The notes under the pieces: model-generated
Database searches by the model: none
Seen by the model: the letters and a program-made list of their open reading frames with translations, nothing else
What the model was told of the DNA's origin: nothing
Origin: Caulobacter rhizosphaerae
GTDB lineage: Bacteria > Pseudomonadota > Alphaproteobacteria > Caulobacterales > Caulobacteraceae
Assembly: GCF_010977555.1 (NCBI RefSeq)
Contig: NZ_CP048815.1
Location: forward strand, 1,294,501-1,358,500
DNA length: 64,000 nucleotides
Direction: 5' to 3'
Made by a program: the position numbers and the translations under genes
Shown here: positions 19,044-27,746 of the stretch, one piece after another
Layout of the letters: the number at the start of each line of letters is the position of its first letter
Position numbering within the stretch: position 1 is the stretch's first letter

Positions 19044-19507
19044 GCCGCGCCCCCGATCCGGGCGACGCGCTGCTGGGCGCGCATCGCGGCCAGGCCGTCG
19101 CGGGCCAGTTCGCGCTGGGCGGCGCGGTGGGCCTGGAAGGCCTCGCGCGACCAGATCTGGAACCGCTCGCCCAGGCCGACCACCGCGACCCAGTCGGTCA
19201 GGCCGAACATCTCGCACAGGGTGTCGGGCAGGGTGATCCGGCCGGCGGTGTCGAACGACAGCCGCGCCATGCCGCCCAGCACGCTGGTCTCCAGCGCCGA
19301 GCGCAGCGGATCGCCGAACGGCAGCTCGTCGATCACGCTCTGATAGCGGTCGAACAGGCTTTTCCCGCCGGCTTCCAGGCAGTCGGCCTCGATGGAGGGG
19401 AAGCAGAAGATCCCGTCGAACGGGCCCGAGAGCGCGGCGCGGAAGTCCTGCGGCACGACGATGCGCCGCTTGCTGTCCAGCTGCTTCTCGAACGTCGAGA
19501 GAAACAC
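19040..19507 (-). CDS. mraZ: Transcriptional regulator MraZ
   Basis: I place the start at the GTG at 19507, giving [15 protein letters not shown], which lines up with the usual MraZ N-terminus and has AGGGG 7 bases upstream; a GTG at 19534 would add nine residues. 155 residues, two AbrB-like swapped-hairpin domains (the second with [15 protein letters not shown]), forming a ring that binds TGGG direct repeats. First gene of the dcw operon; three such repeats lie 60-83 bp upstream. Confidence 0.93.
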   Translation of the reverse strand: MFLSTFEKQLDSKRRIVVPQDFRAALSGPFDGIFCFPSIEADCLEAGGKSLFDRYQSVIDELPFGDPLRSALETSVLGGMARLSFDTAGRITLPDTLCEMFGLTDWVAVVGLGERFQIWSREAFQAHRAAQRELARDGLAAMRAQQRVARIGGAA

Positions 19508-19566
19508 CTCGCTACCCCTGTTAAAGCCCGCCACGGGACGCCTGCCGCGATCGCCCCGACAGCAGA

Positions 19567-19590
19567 TGGGTTAACATGGGATTGATTGGG
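19567..19590. promoter_or_regulatory. Predicted MraZ operator: three TGGG repeats at 10-bp spacing
   Basis: TGGG occurs at 19567-19570, 19577-19580 and 19587-19590 on the plus strand, each start exactly 10 bp from the next. The Escherichia coli MraZ box is described as TGGGN repeats with 5-nt spacers, the same periodicity. Position just upstream of mraZ suggests autoregulation of the dcw operon. Confidence 0.75.
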
Positions 19591-19817
19591 ATACAATGAC
19601 ACCAACGGCCGTTTGACCGTCAAAACAAGGGTGTCTGGAAGCTCTTTCACAGAGCTCGTGAATCTATCCACAGAACATACATAGAACTTGTTAATAATTA
19701 GCGAGGGCTAGACTCTGCGAAACGCCTTGTGGGCAACGGCGCGCCTGGTTGGGCTGTCGGCGTCGAGGGAGAGGCGGGGCTGAAACCCGCTCTTTACGCG
19801 CCCGAATGGGGGTGAAA

Positions 19818-20221
19818 TGGACCAGAGGGTCTGTAAGCCGGGTTCTGTCTACGGCTGCCATGCCCCGAAGGCAGGACAGCCGCGAGACGGCCATTCCTCT
19901 GGACCGCCCATTGCTGGACGGTTCTCGCGACCTACCCGGACCCTCTCGGCCAGTGACGGCCTATCCGACGCGAGGCCGGCGCGGGGTCCCTATTCGGTCT
20001 TGCTCCAGGCGGGGCTTGCCATGCCGTCCCTGTTGCCAGGTCCGCGGTGGGCTCTTACCCCACCCTTTCACCCTTCCCGCCCCGAAGGGAGGAGGTTTGC
20101 TTTCTGTGGCGCTATCCCTGGGATCGCTCCCGGCGGGCGTTACCCGCCGCCTTGTCACCGTGGAGCCCGGACTTTCCTCGACATCCAAGGATGCCGCGGC
20201 CGCCCGACCATCTGGTCCGGG
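19818..20221 (-). ncRNA. rnpB: RNase P RNA, bacterial type A
   Basis: On the minus strand the region reads with the conserved 5' P4 strand GAGGAAAGTCCGGGCTCC and the conserved 3' core AGACAGAACCCGGCTTA, followed by CAGACC. The ends pair (GGACCAGA with TCTGGTCC) as helix P1. Length of about 404 nt is normal. It is the catalytic RNA that matures tRNA 5' ends. No coding frame is called here. It lies on the same strand upstream of mraZ, with about 280 bp between; no convincing terminator with a U-run is seen after it. Confidence 0.96.
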
Positions 20222-20262
20222 GCCTAAGTGACGCCCGCGGGGCGCGGGGTCAAGTCATGGTG

Positions 20263-20700
20263 TCACGAGGCGCGGCCTCGCACCGCCAGCAGGCCGCCTA
20301 GCCAGCAGAGGATCGGGCCGCTGAGCGCAAGGGCGATCGGATACCAGCGCGGCCCCAGGTCGAGGTTCCAGGTGGCGATCACCCCCGCCGTGCCGGCGAC
20401 CAGGCCCAGCAGGCCCAGGACGCCGGCATGACGCAGCGGCGCGTTCGGCGCCAGCCTGGCGGCGATCCAGCCGCCCAGCAGGGTGAAGACGCTGCGATAG
20501 GCCACGGCCAGCAGGGCGAGCAGCGGATCGTGCAAGCCTTGCTCGGTCGGCGGATAGACCTTGGCCGCGTGCAGGACGGCGTCGGTGGCGGTCGACAGCG
20601 CCACCACGGCCGCGAAACCGGCGACCACGGCGACGAGGCTCCGGCCGAGCCGGCGGGGAGGGGCGCTCTGGAGAGGCGCGCTCTGGGCGAGATTGGTCAT
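20263..20700 (-). CDS. Four-helix integral membrane protein, unknown function
   Basis: Start at 20700 (MTNLAQSAPLQ), with GGAG 8-9 bases upstream; earlier codons have no such site. 145 residues with about four hydrophobic segments (near 20-40, 60-80, 92-112 and 115-135). No catalytic motif. It follows the ArsR and AHSA1 genes on the same strand with 79 bp spacing and is probably co-transcribed. Three-gene sets of ArsR, AHSA1 and a small membrane protein are common in proteobacteria, but no function follows from that. Confidence 0.7.
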   Translation of the reverse strand: MTNLAQSAPLQSAPPRRLGRSLVAVVAGFAAVVALSTATDAVLHAAKVYPPTEQGLHDPLLALLAVAYRSVFTLLGGWIAARLAPNAPLRHAGVLGLLGLVAGTAGVIATWNLDLGPRWYPIALALSGPILCWLGGLLAVRGRAS

Positions 20701-20779
20701 AAAGGGTCTCCTTCGGAGGTTCCGGCGGGACGACGGCAAGGCCGTGGCCCGCCACTGCGACCTTGTCTGTCTTGGTGCG

Positions 20780-21256
20780 TCAGACGGTTTTGAGCAGGGC
20801 GTCGAGGTTGGCGTAGCCCATCTCCATGCCTTCGGTCATGCCGGACCGCAGGGCCGCGTCGCGCGCGGCCGTCGAGCTGTAGGCGACCGTCGTGGTCAGG
20901 GTGGTGCGGCCGTCGCGCTCGGCCAGGGTCATGGTCGCCACGGTCTCGCCGCCGGTCCAGTCCTCGTCGAACAACTCGTTGCTGACGATGCGCTCGGGCC
21001 GGCTGATCTCGCGATAGATCCCGCCCATGCCCATGTCCTGGCCCTCGGTATTGCGCCAGACATAGCGGTACTTGCCGCCGACCCGCAGGTCGATCTCGCA
21101 CACCGGCATGGTCCAGCCGGGAGGGCCGGTCATCCAGCGCTTCACCAGGTCGGGCGTGGTGACGCAGTTGAACACCAGGTCGCGGGGCGCGTCGAAGGCG
21201 CGGGTGATCACGATCTTCAGGTCGTCGGGCGTGTCGACGGTCAGCTTGCTGGGCAT
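20780..21256 (-). CDS. SRPBCC/AHSA1 domain protein
   Basis: 158 residues with the START-like fold of the activator-of-Hsp90 homologue family: ITRAFDAPRDLVFNCVTTPDLVKRWM at the N-terminus, VGGKYRYVWRN in the middle and an Asp/Glu-rich stretch (DEDWTGGETVATMTL) before the last helix. Soluble hydrophobic-ligand-binding fold; the ligand is unknown. Adjacent to an ArsR repressor on the same strand, the usual arrangement for this family. Confidence 0.88.
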   Translation of the reverse strand: MPSKLTVDTPDDLKIVITRAFDAPRDLVFNCVTTPDLVKRWMTGPPGWTMPVCEIDLRVGGKYRYVWRNTEGQDMGMGGIYREISRPERIVSNELFDEDWTGGETVATMTLAERDGRTTLTTTVAYSSTAARDAALRSGMTEGMEMGYANLDALLKTV

Positions 21257-21287
21257 GGACAGTTCCTCTTCCGGGTTGGCGGGCGCT

Positions 21288-21641
21288 TCAGCGCCCCTGG
21301 GTGGTTTTCAGTTCGTCGAGCAGGGCGTCCAGACGCTGGAAATTGGCCTCCAGGGTCTGTCGGTAAGCCTCGAGCCAGGCGTTGGCCTCGGCCAGGGGCT
21401 GGGCCTCGACCCGCACCGGACGGCGCTGGGCGTCACGGCCCCGCGAGACCAGGCCGGCCTTCTCCAGCACCTTCAGGTGCTTGGAGATCGCCGGCTGGCT
21501 CATGGCGAACGGTGCGGCCAGTTCGCCGACCGAGGCCTCTCCCGTCGCCAGCCGCGCCAGGATGGCGCGCCGGGTCGGATCGGCCAGGGCGGCGAAGGTG
21601 GCGTCGAGCCCTGCGGGGTTTCCATAACTCATCAGTTCCAT
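21288..21641 (-). CDS. ArsR-family transcriptional regulator
   Basis: About 117 residues, winged helix: DATFAALADPTRRAILARL, then SQPAISKHLKVLEKAGLV (recognition helix) and a wing with VSRGRDAQRR. No cysteine metal site is seen, so it is the organic-ligand or unknown-signal type paired with AHSA1 proteins. Two in-frame ATGs (21641 and 21632) are possible. The promoter is so close that the first would be leaderless, which favours 21632. It probably represses its own operon through the inverted repeat over the start. Confidence 0.88.
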   Translation of the reverse strand: MELMSYGNPAGLDATFAALADPTRRAILARLATGEASVGELAAPFAMSQPAISKHLKVLEKAGLVSRGRDAQRRPVRVEAQPLAEANAWLEAYRQTLEANFQRLDALLDELKTTQGR

Positions 21642-21677
21642 AACTAAATGGTTATATTCGATCGAGCCGGGTGTCAA
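21640..21677 (-). promoter_or_regulatory. Promoter and candidate ArsR operator
   Basis: On the minus strand: TTGACA (21677-21672), 15-bp spacer, TATAAC (21656-21651). ATAAC and GTTAT form an inverted repeat at 21640-21655 with a 6-bp spacer, covering the -10 box and the first ATG, a natural site for autorepression. Confidence 0.5.
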
Positions 21678-21776
21678 GCCCCGCCAAAATGTCGCGGCGC
21701 CGGTATGGTTAATGGGGCGTTAGGACTCAGTCGCCATTTCTCGCAGACGGCCTAGCTGGGCCGCGGAGATTCGTAG

Positions 21777-23261
21777 ATGAGCGGGTTCAATCGGCTGCCT
21801 CTCGGCTGGAGGCTGATCGTCGTCCTCGGCCTGGTGGCGGGCCTGGGCCAGCTGGGCTGGGCGGCGTTCGGCGGCCCGGGCCTGGTCTCGTCGTTCAGCA
21901 TGGCCGGCCTGACCACCCTGGTGGCGACCCTGGCCATCGGCCTGCTGGCCTGGAACGACGCCACGCGCCGCGCCCTGGACGGCCTGAGCCGCTCGGTCGA
22001 CGCCCTGGGCGCGGGCCAGTACGACCGGCCCCTGGCGTCGCCCGCCACGGACGACCAACAGGTGCAGGCCCTGGCCAAGGGGCTGGACGGTGTCCAGCGC
22101 AAGCTGGCTGGCGACCGGGCGGCCCGCGCCGCCGAGGACGCCGAGCGCGCCGCCGCCGAAGCCGAACAGCGCCGCCACCTGGCGGAGGTCGAGACCTATG
22201 CCCGCGCCCAGCTGACCGCTGTCAACGCCCTGGGCCAGGGCGTGGAGAAGCTGGCCGACGGCGACCTGATCTCGCGCTTGCGCGAGGACGCCTTCCCCCT
22301 CGAGGCCCGCAAGATCCCCAGCGACTTCAACGCCGCCGTCGACAACCTGCAGCAGGTCTTGGCCGGCGTCCTGGGTGCGGCCAGCAGTCTCCGGGCCGGT
22401 TGCAACGACATCTCGGCGGCCGCCGACGACCTGGCCCAGCGCACCGAACGCCAGTCAGGCGGCCTGGAGCGCGCCGCCGCCGCCCTCGACCAGATCACCG
22501 TCACGGTGAAGACCAGCTCCGACAACGCCGAGAAGGCGCGGGGCGTGACCCAGAGCGCCAAGTCCAACGCCGAGAAGAGCGGCCAGGTGGTGCGCGAGGC
22601 GGTCGAGGCCATGGGCGGCATCGAAAAGTCCTCGCAGTCGATCACCCAGATCATCGGCGTCATCGACGAGATCGCCTTCCAGACCAACCTGCTGGCCCTG
22701 AACGCCGGCGTCGAGGCGGCTCGCGCCGGTGACGCCGGCCGCGGCTTCGCGGTCGTGGCCCAGGAAGTGCGGGCCTTGGCCCAGCGCTCGGCCGACGCGG
22801 CCAAGGAGATCAAGGGTCTGATCCGCGCGTCGAGCGAGCAGGTCAACAAGGGCGTCAAGCTGGTGGGCGAGACCGGCCAGACCCTGGACCAGATCCTGGG
22901 CCAGGTGATCGAGATCAACGACCTGGTCGGCGAGATCGCCGCCTCGTCCAAGGCGCAGGCCAGCGGACTGGCCGACGTCAACGCCGCGGTCAACCAGATG
23001 GGCCAGGGGATCCACCAGAACGGGGCCCTGGTCGAGCAGTCGGCCGCCGCCGCCGACGCCCTGGCCGCCGAGGCGGAGGATCTGGAGCGTCTGCTGGGCG
23101 GCTTCCAGGTCGGCGCCCAGGTTCATGAATACCGTCCACGCCAGGACCAGCGCCGCGAGACGCCGGTCGCGCCCCGCCGCGACGCCTTCCGCGAGCGCTA
23201 CGTGCACGGCGCCAATGCGTTGAAGATCGAACCGCGCTCGCGCCCTGGCCAATGGCGCTGA
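21777..23261 (+). CDS. Methyl-accepting chemotaxis protein with minimal periplasmic part
   Basis: 494 residues. Two membrane helices (about 11-31 and 38-58) are joined by only a few residues, so there is no periplasmic sensor domain. A HAMP-like linker (ATRRALDGLSRSVDALGAGQY), a long coiled coil (residues 105-140) and the conserved signalling tip follow (IIGVIDEIAFQTNLLALNA near 295-315). The C-terminus lacks an NWETF-type CheR/CheB tether. It would report to CheA-CheW; input may be membrane, cytoplasmic or energy related. Confidence 0.92.
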   Translation: MSGFNRLPLGWRLIVVLGLVAGLGQLGWAAFGGPGLVSSFSMAGLTTLVATLAIGLLAWNDATRRALDGLSRSVDALGAGQYDRPLASPATDDQQVQALAKGLDGVQRKLAGDRAARAAEDAERAAAEAEQRRHLAEVETYARAQLTAVNALGQGVEKLADGDLISRLREDAFPLEARKIPSDFNAAVDNLQQVLAGVLGAASSLRAGCNDISAAADDLAQRTERQSGGLERAAAALDQITVTVKTSSDNAEKARGVTQSAKSNAEKSGQVVREAVEAMGGIEKSSQSITQIIGVIDEIAFQTNLLALNAGVEAARAGDAGRGFAVVAQEVRALAQRSADAAKEIKGLIRASSEQVNKGVKLVGETGQTLDQILGQVIEINDLVGEIAASSKAQASGLADVNAAVNQMGQGIHQNGALVEQSAAAADALAAEAEDLERLLGGFQVGAQVHEYRPRQDQRRETPVAPRRDAFRERYVHGANALKIEPRSRPGQWR

Positions 23262-23380
23262 CCGCCCGTCCGGTGGCGGATCTGGGCGAAGCGGCGCACA
23301 GTCCCGTTCCAGCCCGCTCATGGGACGTTAACGGCGTTCGGGTCTAGGCTGGAGAACGACGGACCGCCGTCAGGACGACC

Positions 23381-24601
23381 ATGAACGATTTCACCGCGCC
23401 CTTCGCCAATCCTCAACTCGAACCGGCCGCGATCCCGCGCTCGCGCGCCGCCCTGCTCAAGCGGCTGGCCGACGTGGTCTGCCTGCCGGCCAGCCGCATC
23501 AACGCCTTCGAGCGCGCCATGACCGCCGACCTGCTGGTCGAGATGCTGCGCGACGCGGTGGTGGGCGAGCGCGAGAAGGTGGCGCGGCGCCTGGCCAACC
23601 TGACCGAGATGCCCGGCGTGCTGGTGCGCCTGCTGCTGCGTGACGAACTGCCGGTGGCCCGGGCGCTGCTGGAGCATTCGCCCAACCTCAGCGACGCCGA
23701 CCTGATCAGCTGTCTCTACAACAGCACCCAGGACCATCGTCGCCTGATCGCCCAGCGTCGCGGCGTTAGCGAGGTGGTGGCCGACGCCCTTGTCGATATG
23801 GACGAGACGCCGGTCATCGAGGCGCTGCTCCGGAACGAGCTGGTGCGTTTCAGCCACCAGGGCCTGGAGAACATCGTCGCGTCCTCGCGCGACAATCCGC
23901 AGCTGATCCCGCTTCTGCTCAAGCGGGCCGAGCTGCGGCCCAGCCACGCCTATGTGATGTTCTGGTGGTCGGACGCGGAGGCGCGGCGCACGATCCTGCA
24001 GCGCTTCGCCGTGTCGCGCGAGATCCTGCAGGACGCGGTCGGCGACGTGTTTCCGCTGGCCTCGGCCGAAGGCTGGCAGGACCCGCTGTCGCGGAAGGCG
24101 TTGCAGTTCATTGAACGGCGTCAGCGAAACCGCGCCGCCATCGCCAAGAGCCCCTACGACAGCCTTGAGGACGCCATCGCCGCGGCCCAGGCCGGCATGA
24201 CTCGCGAAACGGCCGAGGAGATCTCGTACCTGTCGGGTCTGAAGCCAATGACCGGGGCGAAGATCTTCACCGACGCCGGCGGCGAGCCCTTGGCGATCCT
24301 GTGCAAGGCCACCGGTTTGCCGCGCGGCGCCGTGCGGGCCTTGTGGCGCGGCCTTCGCCGGCCCGAGACCGACGCCTCCGGCGCGCCGACGCCGGGTCTC
24401 GAGCGCGTGCTGACGGCCTTCGACACCATCGCGGTCGATCGCGCCCAGACCATGCTGCGCTACTGGAACTGGTCGCTGTCCTCGGCCATGACCCCGGCCT
24501 TGCTGAAGGCCATCCGCGAGGGCGACGAGGCCGCCGTGGACGAATATTCGGTGCCGCAGCGCGCCGCGATGCTGGCGCTCTCCAGGGACTTTGGACGCTA
24601 G
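23381..24601 (+). CDS. DUF2336 domain protein
   Basis: 406 residues, almost all helical, with HEAT-like repeats: LLKRLADVVCLPA, then AVVGEREKVARRLANL, ARALLEHSPNLSDADLI, HRRLIAQRRGVSEVVADALV. This pattern is the DUF2336 family, found in alphaproteobacteria and often near signalling genes; no biochemical function is established to my knowledge. No signal peptide or membrane segment. It follows the chemoreceptor gene by 119 bp on the same strand. Confidence 0.8.
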   Translation: MNDFTAPFANPQLEPAAIPRSRAALLKRLADVVCLPASRINAFERAMTADLLVEMLRDAVVGEREKVARRLANLTEMPGVLVRLLLRDELPVARALLEHSPNLSDADLISCLYNSTQDHRRLIAQRRGVSEVVADALVDMDETPVIEALLRNELVRFSHQGLENIVASSRDNPQLIPLLLKRAELRPSHAYVMFWWSDAEARRTILQRFAVSREILQDAVGDVFPLASAEGWQDPLSRKALQFIERRQRNRAAIAKSPYDSLEDAIAAAQAGMTRETAEEISYLSGLKPMTGAKIFTDAGGEPLAILCKATGLPRGAVRALWRGLRRPETDASGAPTPGLERVLTAFDTIAVDRAQTMLRYWNWSLSSAMTPALLKAIREGDEAAVDEYSVPQRAAMLALSRDFGR

Positions 24602-24829
24602 CTTCCCTTAGTCGTTGAATGTGTTCGACGAATATTGTCGGACTAGGGTTTCGTCCGAAATAGAGATCTCAGTCAACTGAAGGCTGTATTGCGTACCTGC
24701 GATGACAGTCCATGAACGGCCGCCAGCTGTCGTTACTCGCAGGTCTATGTTGCGGAAATGTAATAATCTGTTATCCAAAACAGAATTGGTTCCTATCGGA
24801 CCAGTACGAGTCGGGGGAGCGACAAGATA

Positions 24830-25264
24830 ATGGACCAGCAATCCGAGCTTATTGAAGTCACGGCAAGCCTTGTGGCCGCCTATGTCGGCGGCAACACCAT
24901 CGCGGCGGCCGATGTGCCGGCCCTGATCCGCAGCGTGCATCAGGCGCTTTCGACGGTGGGAACCCCGGCCGAGACCGGCGAGGCCAGCCGCGAACCGGCC
25001 GTGTCGATCCGCCGGTCGATCACGCCGGACTACCTGATCTGCCTGGAGGATGGCCGCAAGTTCAAGTCGCTGAAGCGCCACCTGCGCACCAAGTACGACT
25101 TGAGCCCCGAGCAGTATCGCGCCCGCTGGGATCTGCCGAAGGACTACCCGATGGTGGCGCCGAACTACGCCCAGGCGCGCTCCGAACTGGCCAAGCAGAT
25201 GGGCCTGGGCCAGGGCGGCCGGAAGCCGACCCGTCGGGGGCGCGGGGCTAAGCCTGCCCCCTGA
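24830..25264 (+). CDS. MucR/Ros-family transcriptional regulator
   Basis: 144 residues. N-terminal MucR oligomerisation region ([17 protein letters not shown]), then the Ros-type zinc-finger region [31 protein letters not shown] and the conserved [17 protein letters not shown]. The second finger cysteine is Asp (CLEDG), as in many MucR proteins. Basic tail [13 protein letters not shown]. In Caulobacter, MucR proteins act with SciP to repress CtrA-dependent genes; whether this is one of those copies is not shown. GGGGGAG precedes the start. Its last 17 bp overlap the dehydrogenase gene tail to tail. Confidence 0.92.
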   Translation: MDQQSELIEVTASLVAAYVGGNTIAAADVPALIRSVHQALSTVGTPAETGEASREPAVSIRRSITPDYLICLEDGRKFKSLKRHLRTKYDLSPEQYRARWDLPKDYPMVAPNYAQARSELAKQMGLGQGGRKPTRRGRGAKPAP

Positions 25265-26264
25265 CCTGCCGGGCGGTGACCTGGCGGGTCAGGGATGCGC
25301 CCGCCTCGGCTTCGGCGATGCTGGCCAGGGTGGCCTCGGCGATCGCCGACAGCGCCTCCTCGGTCAGGAAGGCCTGGTGCCCCGTGATCAGCACGTTGGG
25401 AAAGGTCAGCAGGCGCTGGAACACATCGTCCTGGATGATCTCGTTGGAGAGATCCTCGAAGAACAGGTCGGCCTCCTGTTCGTAGACATCCAGGGCGACC
25501 CCGCCGACTTGGCGCGACTTCAGGCCTTCGATCAGCGCCGCCGTATCGATCAGCGCCCCGCGGCTGGTGTTGATGATCGTCACCCCCGGCCTCGCGGCGG
25601 CCAGACGGCGCCTGCCGATCAGATGCCGGGTCTGCGGCGTCAGCGGGCAGTGAAGGGTGACCAGGTCGACCTCCCTCAGCAGGTCATCGACGGGGGCGTA
25701 GCGCACCCCGATCGCGACCAACTCGGGATCCTCGACCAAGTCGCTGGCTAAGACCTCGCAGCCGAAACCCGACCTTAGGCTACGAGCGACCAGCGCGCCG
25801 ATACGGCCCGTGCCGACCACCCCGACCTTTCGGCCGGAGAGGTTGCGGCCGATCAGGCCGTCCAGGGCGAAGTTGTTCTCGCGAACCCGGTTCCAGGCCC
25901 GGGGGATGTTGCGGTCGAGCGCCAGGATCAGGCCGATCGTGAACTCGGCCACCGCCTCGGGCGAATAGGCTGGAACCCGTACGACGGCGACGCCCAGGCG
26001 CTCGGCCGCTTCCAGGTCCACATTGTTGTACCCGGCGCAGCGCAGGGCCACGAGCGGGGTCCCGCCCCGGGCCAGGATTTCCAGGACCGCCGCGTCGACG
26101 CGATCGTTCACGAACGTGCAGACGGCCGGATAGCTCTCGGCCAGGGCGGCGGTGCTGGCGTCGAGCCGGGCCTCGAAATAGTCCAGCCGATGGCCGAAGC
26201 CGCGATTGGCCGCCTCCAGGAAGCGGCGGTCATAAGCCTTGGTCGAGAAGACCGCCACGCGCAT
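25248..26264 (-). CDS. D-2-hydroxyacid dehydrogenase (D-lactate dehydrogenase-like)
   Basis: Start at [15 protein letters not shown] (26264); the open frame upstream is Arg/Pro-rich noise. 338 residues. NAD site [17 protein letters not shown] near 145-160; catalytic Arg in NTSRGALID, Glu in [13 protein letters not shown], and His in [14 protein letters not shown]. The [11 protein letters not shown]-terminus and the DVYEQE region are those of LdhA-type NAD-dependent D-lactate dehydrogenases. Cytoplasmic pyruvate/D-lactate interconversion is likely. Convergent with and overlapping mucR by 17 bp. Confidence 0.9.
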   Translation of the reverse strand: MRVAVFSTKAYDRRFLEAANRGFGHRLDYFEARLDASTAALAESYPAVCTFVNDRVDAAVLEILARGGTPLVALRCAGYNNVDLEAAERLGVAVVRVPAYSPEAVAEFTIGLILALDRNIPRAWNRVRENNFALDGLIGRNLSGRKVGVVGTGRIGALVARSLRSGFGCEVLASDLVEDPELVAIGVRYAPVDDLLREVDLVTLHCPLTPQTRHLIGRRRLAAARPGVTIINTSRGALIDTAALIEGLKSRQVGGVALDVYEQEADLFFEDLSNEIIQDDVFQRLLTFPNVLITGHQAFLTEEALSAIAEATLASIAEAEAGASLTRQVTARQVRGQA

Positions 26265-26746
26265 GGCCGCGCTCAACCGGCGACCGAGAGGGGCGCGGCG
26301 TCGCCGACGGGCGCGGTTCGGCGCGGCGTTCGGGCCAGGAGCGCCTGGGCGGTCAGCAGGGGTTTCGGCATCGCGGACTCCGGATTCCCTGAGGTCTTCG
26401 CGTGACCCTATCATGCGATCGTCGCGCATTCAGGCCGATTGCCTCGTCTGGGTTGTGGTTCCTGGGCTTCAACGCTCTGGAAAACGAAATCCGAAACCGG
26501 GGCCGCGGACTGTCGCGACGGCGCTGAAAGAGGTGAGTCTGAGCGTTCATTAACCCTAACTCAAACAATTGCTTGCGCCTTTCACGACCTCTTTCCGGCA
26601 TCCCTGTTTTCAGGGCGAGCGCGCCGCTTGCGGATTGACTCATCTCAACAAACTTGGCTGTAGGCCGTGATTTTTGCTGGCGGCGATTCGGTCCTTAAGA
26701 CATAGTGAATCGTCGTGATTCCAACGGCTTGTTAAGGAATCTGAAG
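26265..26746. other. Long intergenic region upstream of PAS_5 gene; no gene recognised
   Basis: 482 bp, AT-richer than its surroundings. By eye it holds eight GANTC sites (26376, 26383, 26535, 26637, 26684, 26707, 26717, 26737) and one near-CtrA box (TTAA-N7-TCAA at 26550-26564). Short open frames on both strands have no ribosome site or family resemblance. A small RNA cannot be excluded. Confidence 0.5.
26637..26741. promoter_or_regulatory. Cluster of five GANTC (CcrM-type) sites
   Basis: GACTC 26637-26641, GATTC 26684-26688, GAATC 26707-26711, GATTC 26717-26721, GAATC 26737-26741. The last three start exactly 10 and 20 bp apart and end 5 bp before the PAS_5 start codon. CcrM methylates GANTC in Caulobacter and the methylation state reports replication-fork passage. 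Confidence 0.6.
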
Positions 26747-27247
26747 ATGAACGCGCAGCTGAGCGCATCGGCCACGGCGGCCCGCGCTCACCAGGAGATG
26801 TTCGCTTACTGGGCGTCCCTCCGCCGGGGGGCTAGCCTCCCGTCGCGCGTCGACCTGCACCCTTCCGGCATCAAGCGCATGCTGCCGACCGTCAGCCTGA
26901 TCGATGTCAAGCGCGGCGCCGAAGGCGCCATCGACTACCGCCTGCGGCTGGCCGGCACCGGTCTCTATTCGGTCTATGGCCGCGAGATCACCGGCCGCAC
27001 CCTGGAAGATGTCTACAACAGCGCCGCGGTCGAATACTGGCGCCGCGAGCTGGACAAGGTGGTCACCGAGCGCCGCCCGGGCGTGGGCGTGCACAGCCTG
27101 GCCTGGAAGGGCTCGCCGCACATGTCGATCCTGTGGCTGCGCCTGCCCCTGGCCAGCAATGGTCGGGACGTCGACATGATCCTGGGCTACGACGCGGTGG
27201 TCGGGGCCCAGGCCGCCGACCAGCACAGCGGCATCCGCGCCGCCTGA
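26747..27247 (+). CDS. PAS_5 domain protein
   Basis: Start at MNAQLSASATAARAHQ (26747), preceded by AAGGA; an earlier in-frame start at 26705 would run through the GANTC cluster. 166 residues making a single PAS_5-type domain: FAYWASLRRGASLPSRVDLHP, DYRLRLAGTGLYSVYGREITG, YDAVVG. Single-domain PAS_5 proteins are frequent in alphaproteobacteria and have no known output domain, so this one probably acts through partners. The GANTC-rich leader suggests cell-cycle control. Confidence 0.85.
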   Translation: MNAQLSASATAARAHQEMFAYWASLRRGASLPSRVDLHPSGIKRMLPTVSLIDVKRGAEGAIDYRLRLAGTGLYSVYGREITGRTLEDVYNSAAVEYWRRELDKVVTERRPGVGVHSLAWKGSPHMSILWLRLPLASNGRDVDMILGYDAVVGAQAADQHSGIRAA

Positions 27248-27371
27248 CCCCTCGTCGCGAGCGTGCGCCGCTCCGATTTTCCACGGCCAAGCTTGCTCTG
27301 GCGGGCTCGCCGCCTATTGTCCGCCTGGGTTCCGAGGCGCCGGAGCCGAGGGTTTTGAGGGCAGGGGCCGG

Positions 27372-27746
27372 GTGACCGTCGACCGCGACGTCTTTCAGTT
27401 CATTCGCGAGCACGTACGCTCGGTCTGGGCGCTGGAGCTGCTGCTGCGGCTCAAGCACGACCCGGAACGCTGCTGGACCGTGGAGGAACTGGTCAGCGAC
27501 CTGAGGGCCAGTCACAGCCTGGTGAGCGACAACCTTACCGCCTTCGAGAGCGCGGGCCTGGTGGCGGCCGACGAGCGCGGCTGCTTCCGCTACCAACCCG
27601 CCGCCGCCGTCCTGGCCCAGGTCTGCGACGACCTGGACGCCGCCTACCGCGCCAAGCCTGTCACCGTGATCCGCTGGATCTCGGCGCCGGCCGAGCGCCT
27701 GCAGTCCCTGGCCGACGCCTTCAAGTTCAAGGGGAAAGACCAATGA
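27372..27746 (+). CDS. Winged-helix protein, unknown function
   Basis: GTG start at 27372 after AGGGGCCGG. 124 residues. The fold looks like a winged helix: IREHVRSVWALELLLRLKHDPERCWTVEELVSDL, then LRASHSLVSDNLTAFESAGLV as recognition helix region, and a wing ending FRYQPAAAV. The C-terminal helix (VTVIRWISAPAERLQSLADAF) may be for dimerisation. Its stop overlaps the next gene by 4 bp (ATGA). No ligand-binding domain, so it could be a small DNA-binding regulator of, or partner for, the two membrane proteins. Confidence 0.8.
   Translation: MTVDRDVFQFIREHVRSVWALELLLRLKHDPERCWTVEELVSDLRASHSLVSDNLTAFESAGLVAADERGCFRYQPAAAVLAQVCDDLDAAYRAKPVTVIRWISAPAERLQSLADAFKFKGKDQ

Noticed and set aside
19817..20431. 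Several plus- and minus-strand open frames across 19.8-20.4 kb
   Set aside because: They cover the RNase P RNA gene, whose conserved core and P1 pairing are clear; none resembles a protein family.
26353..26643. Minus-strand 96-codon frame in the GANTC-rich region
   Set aside because: Arg/Pro-rich translation without family resemblance or ribosome site; treated as noncoding.
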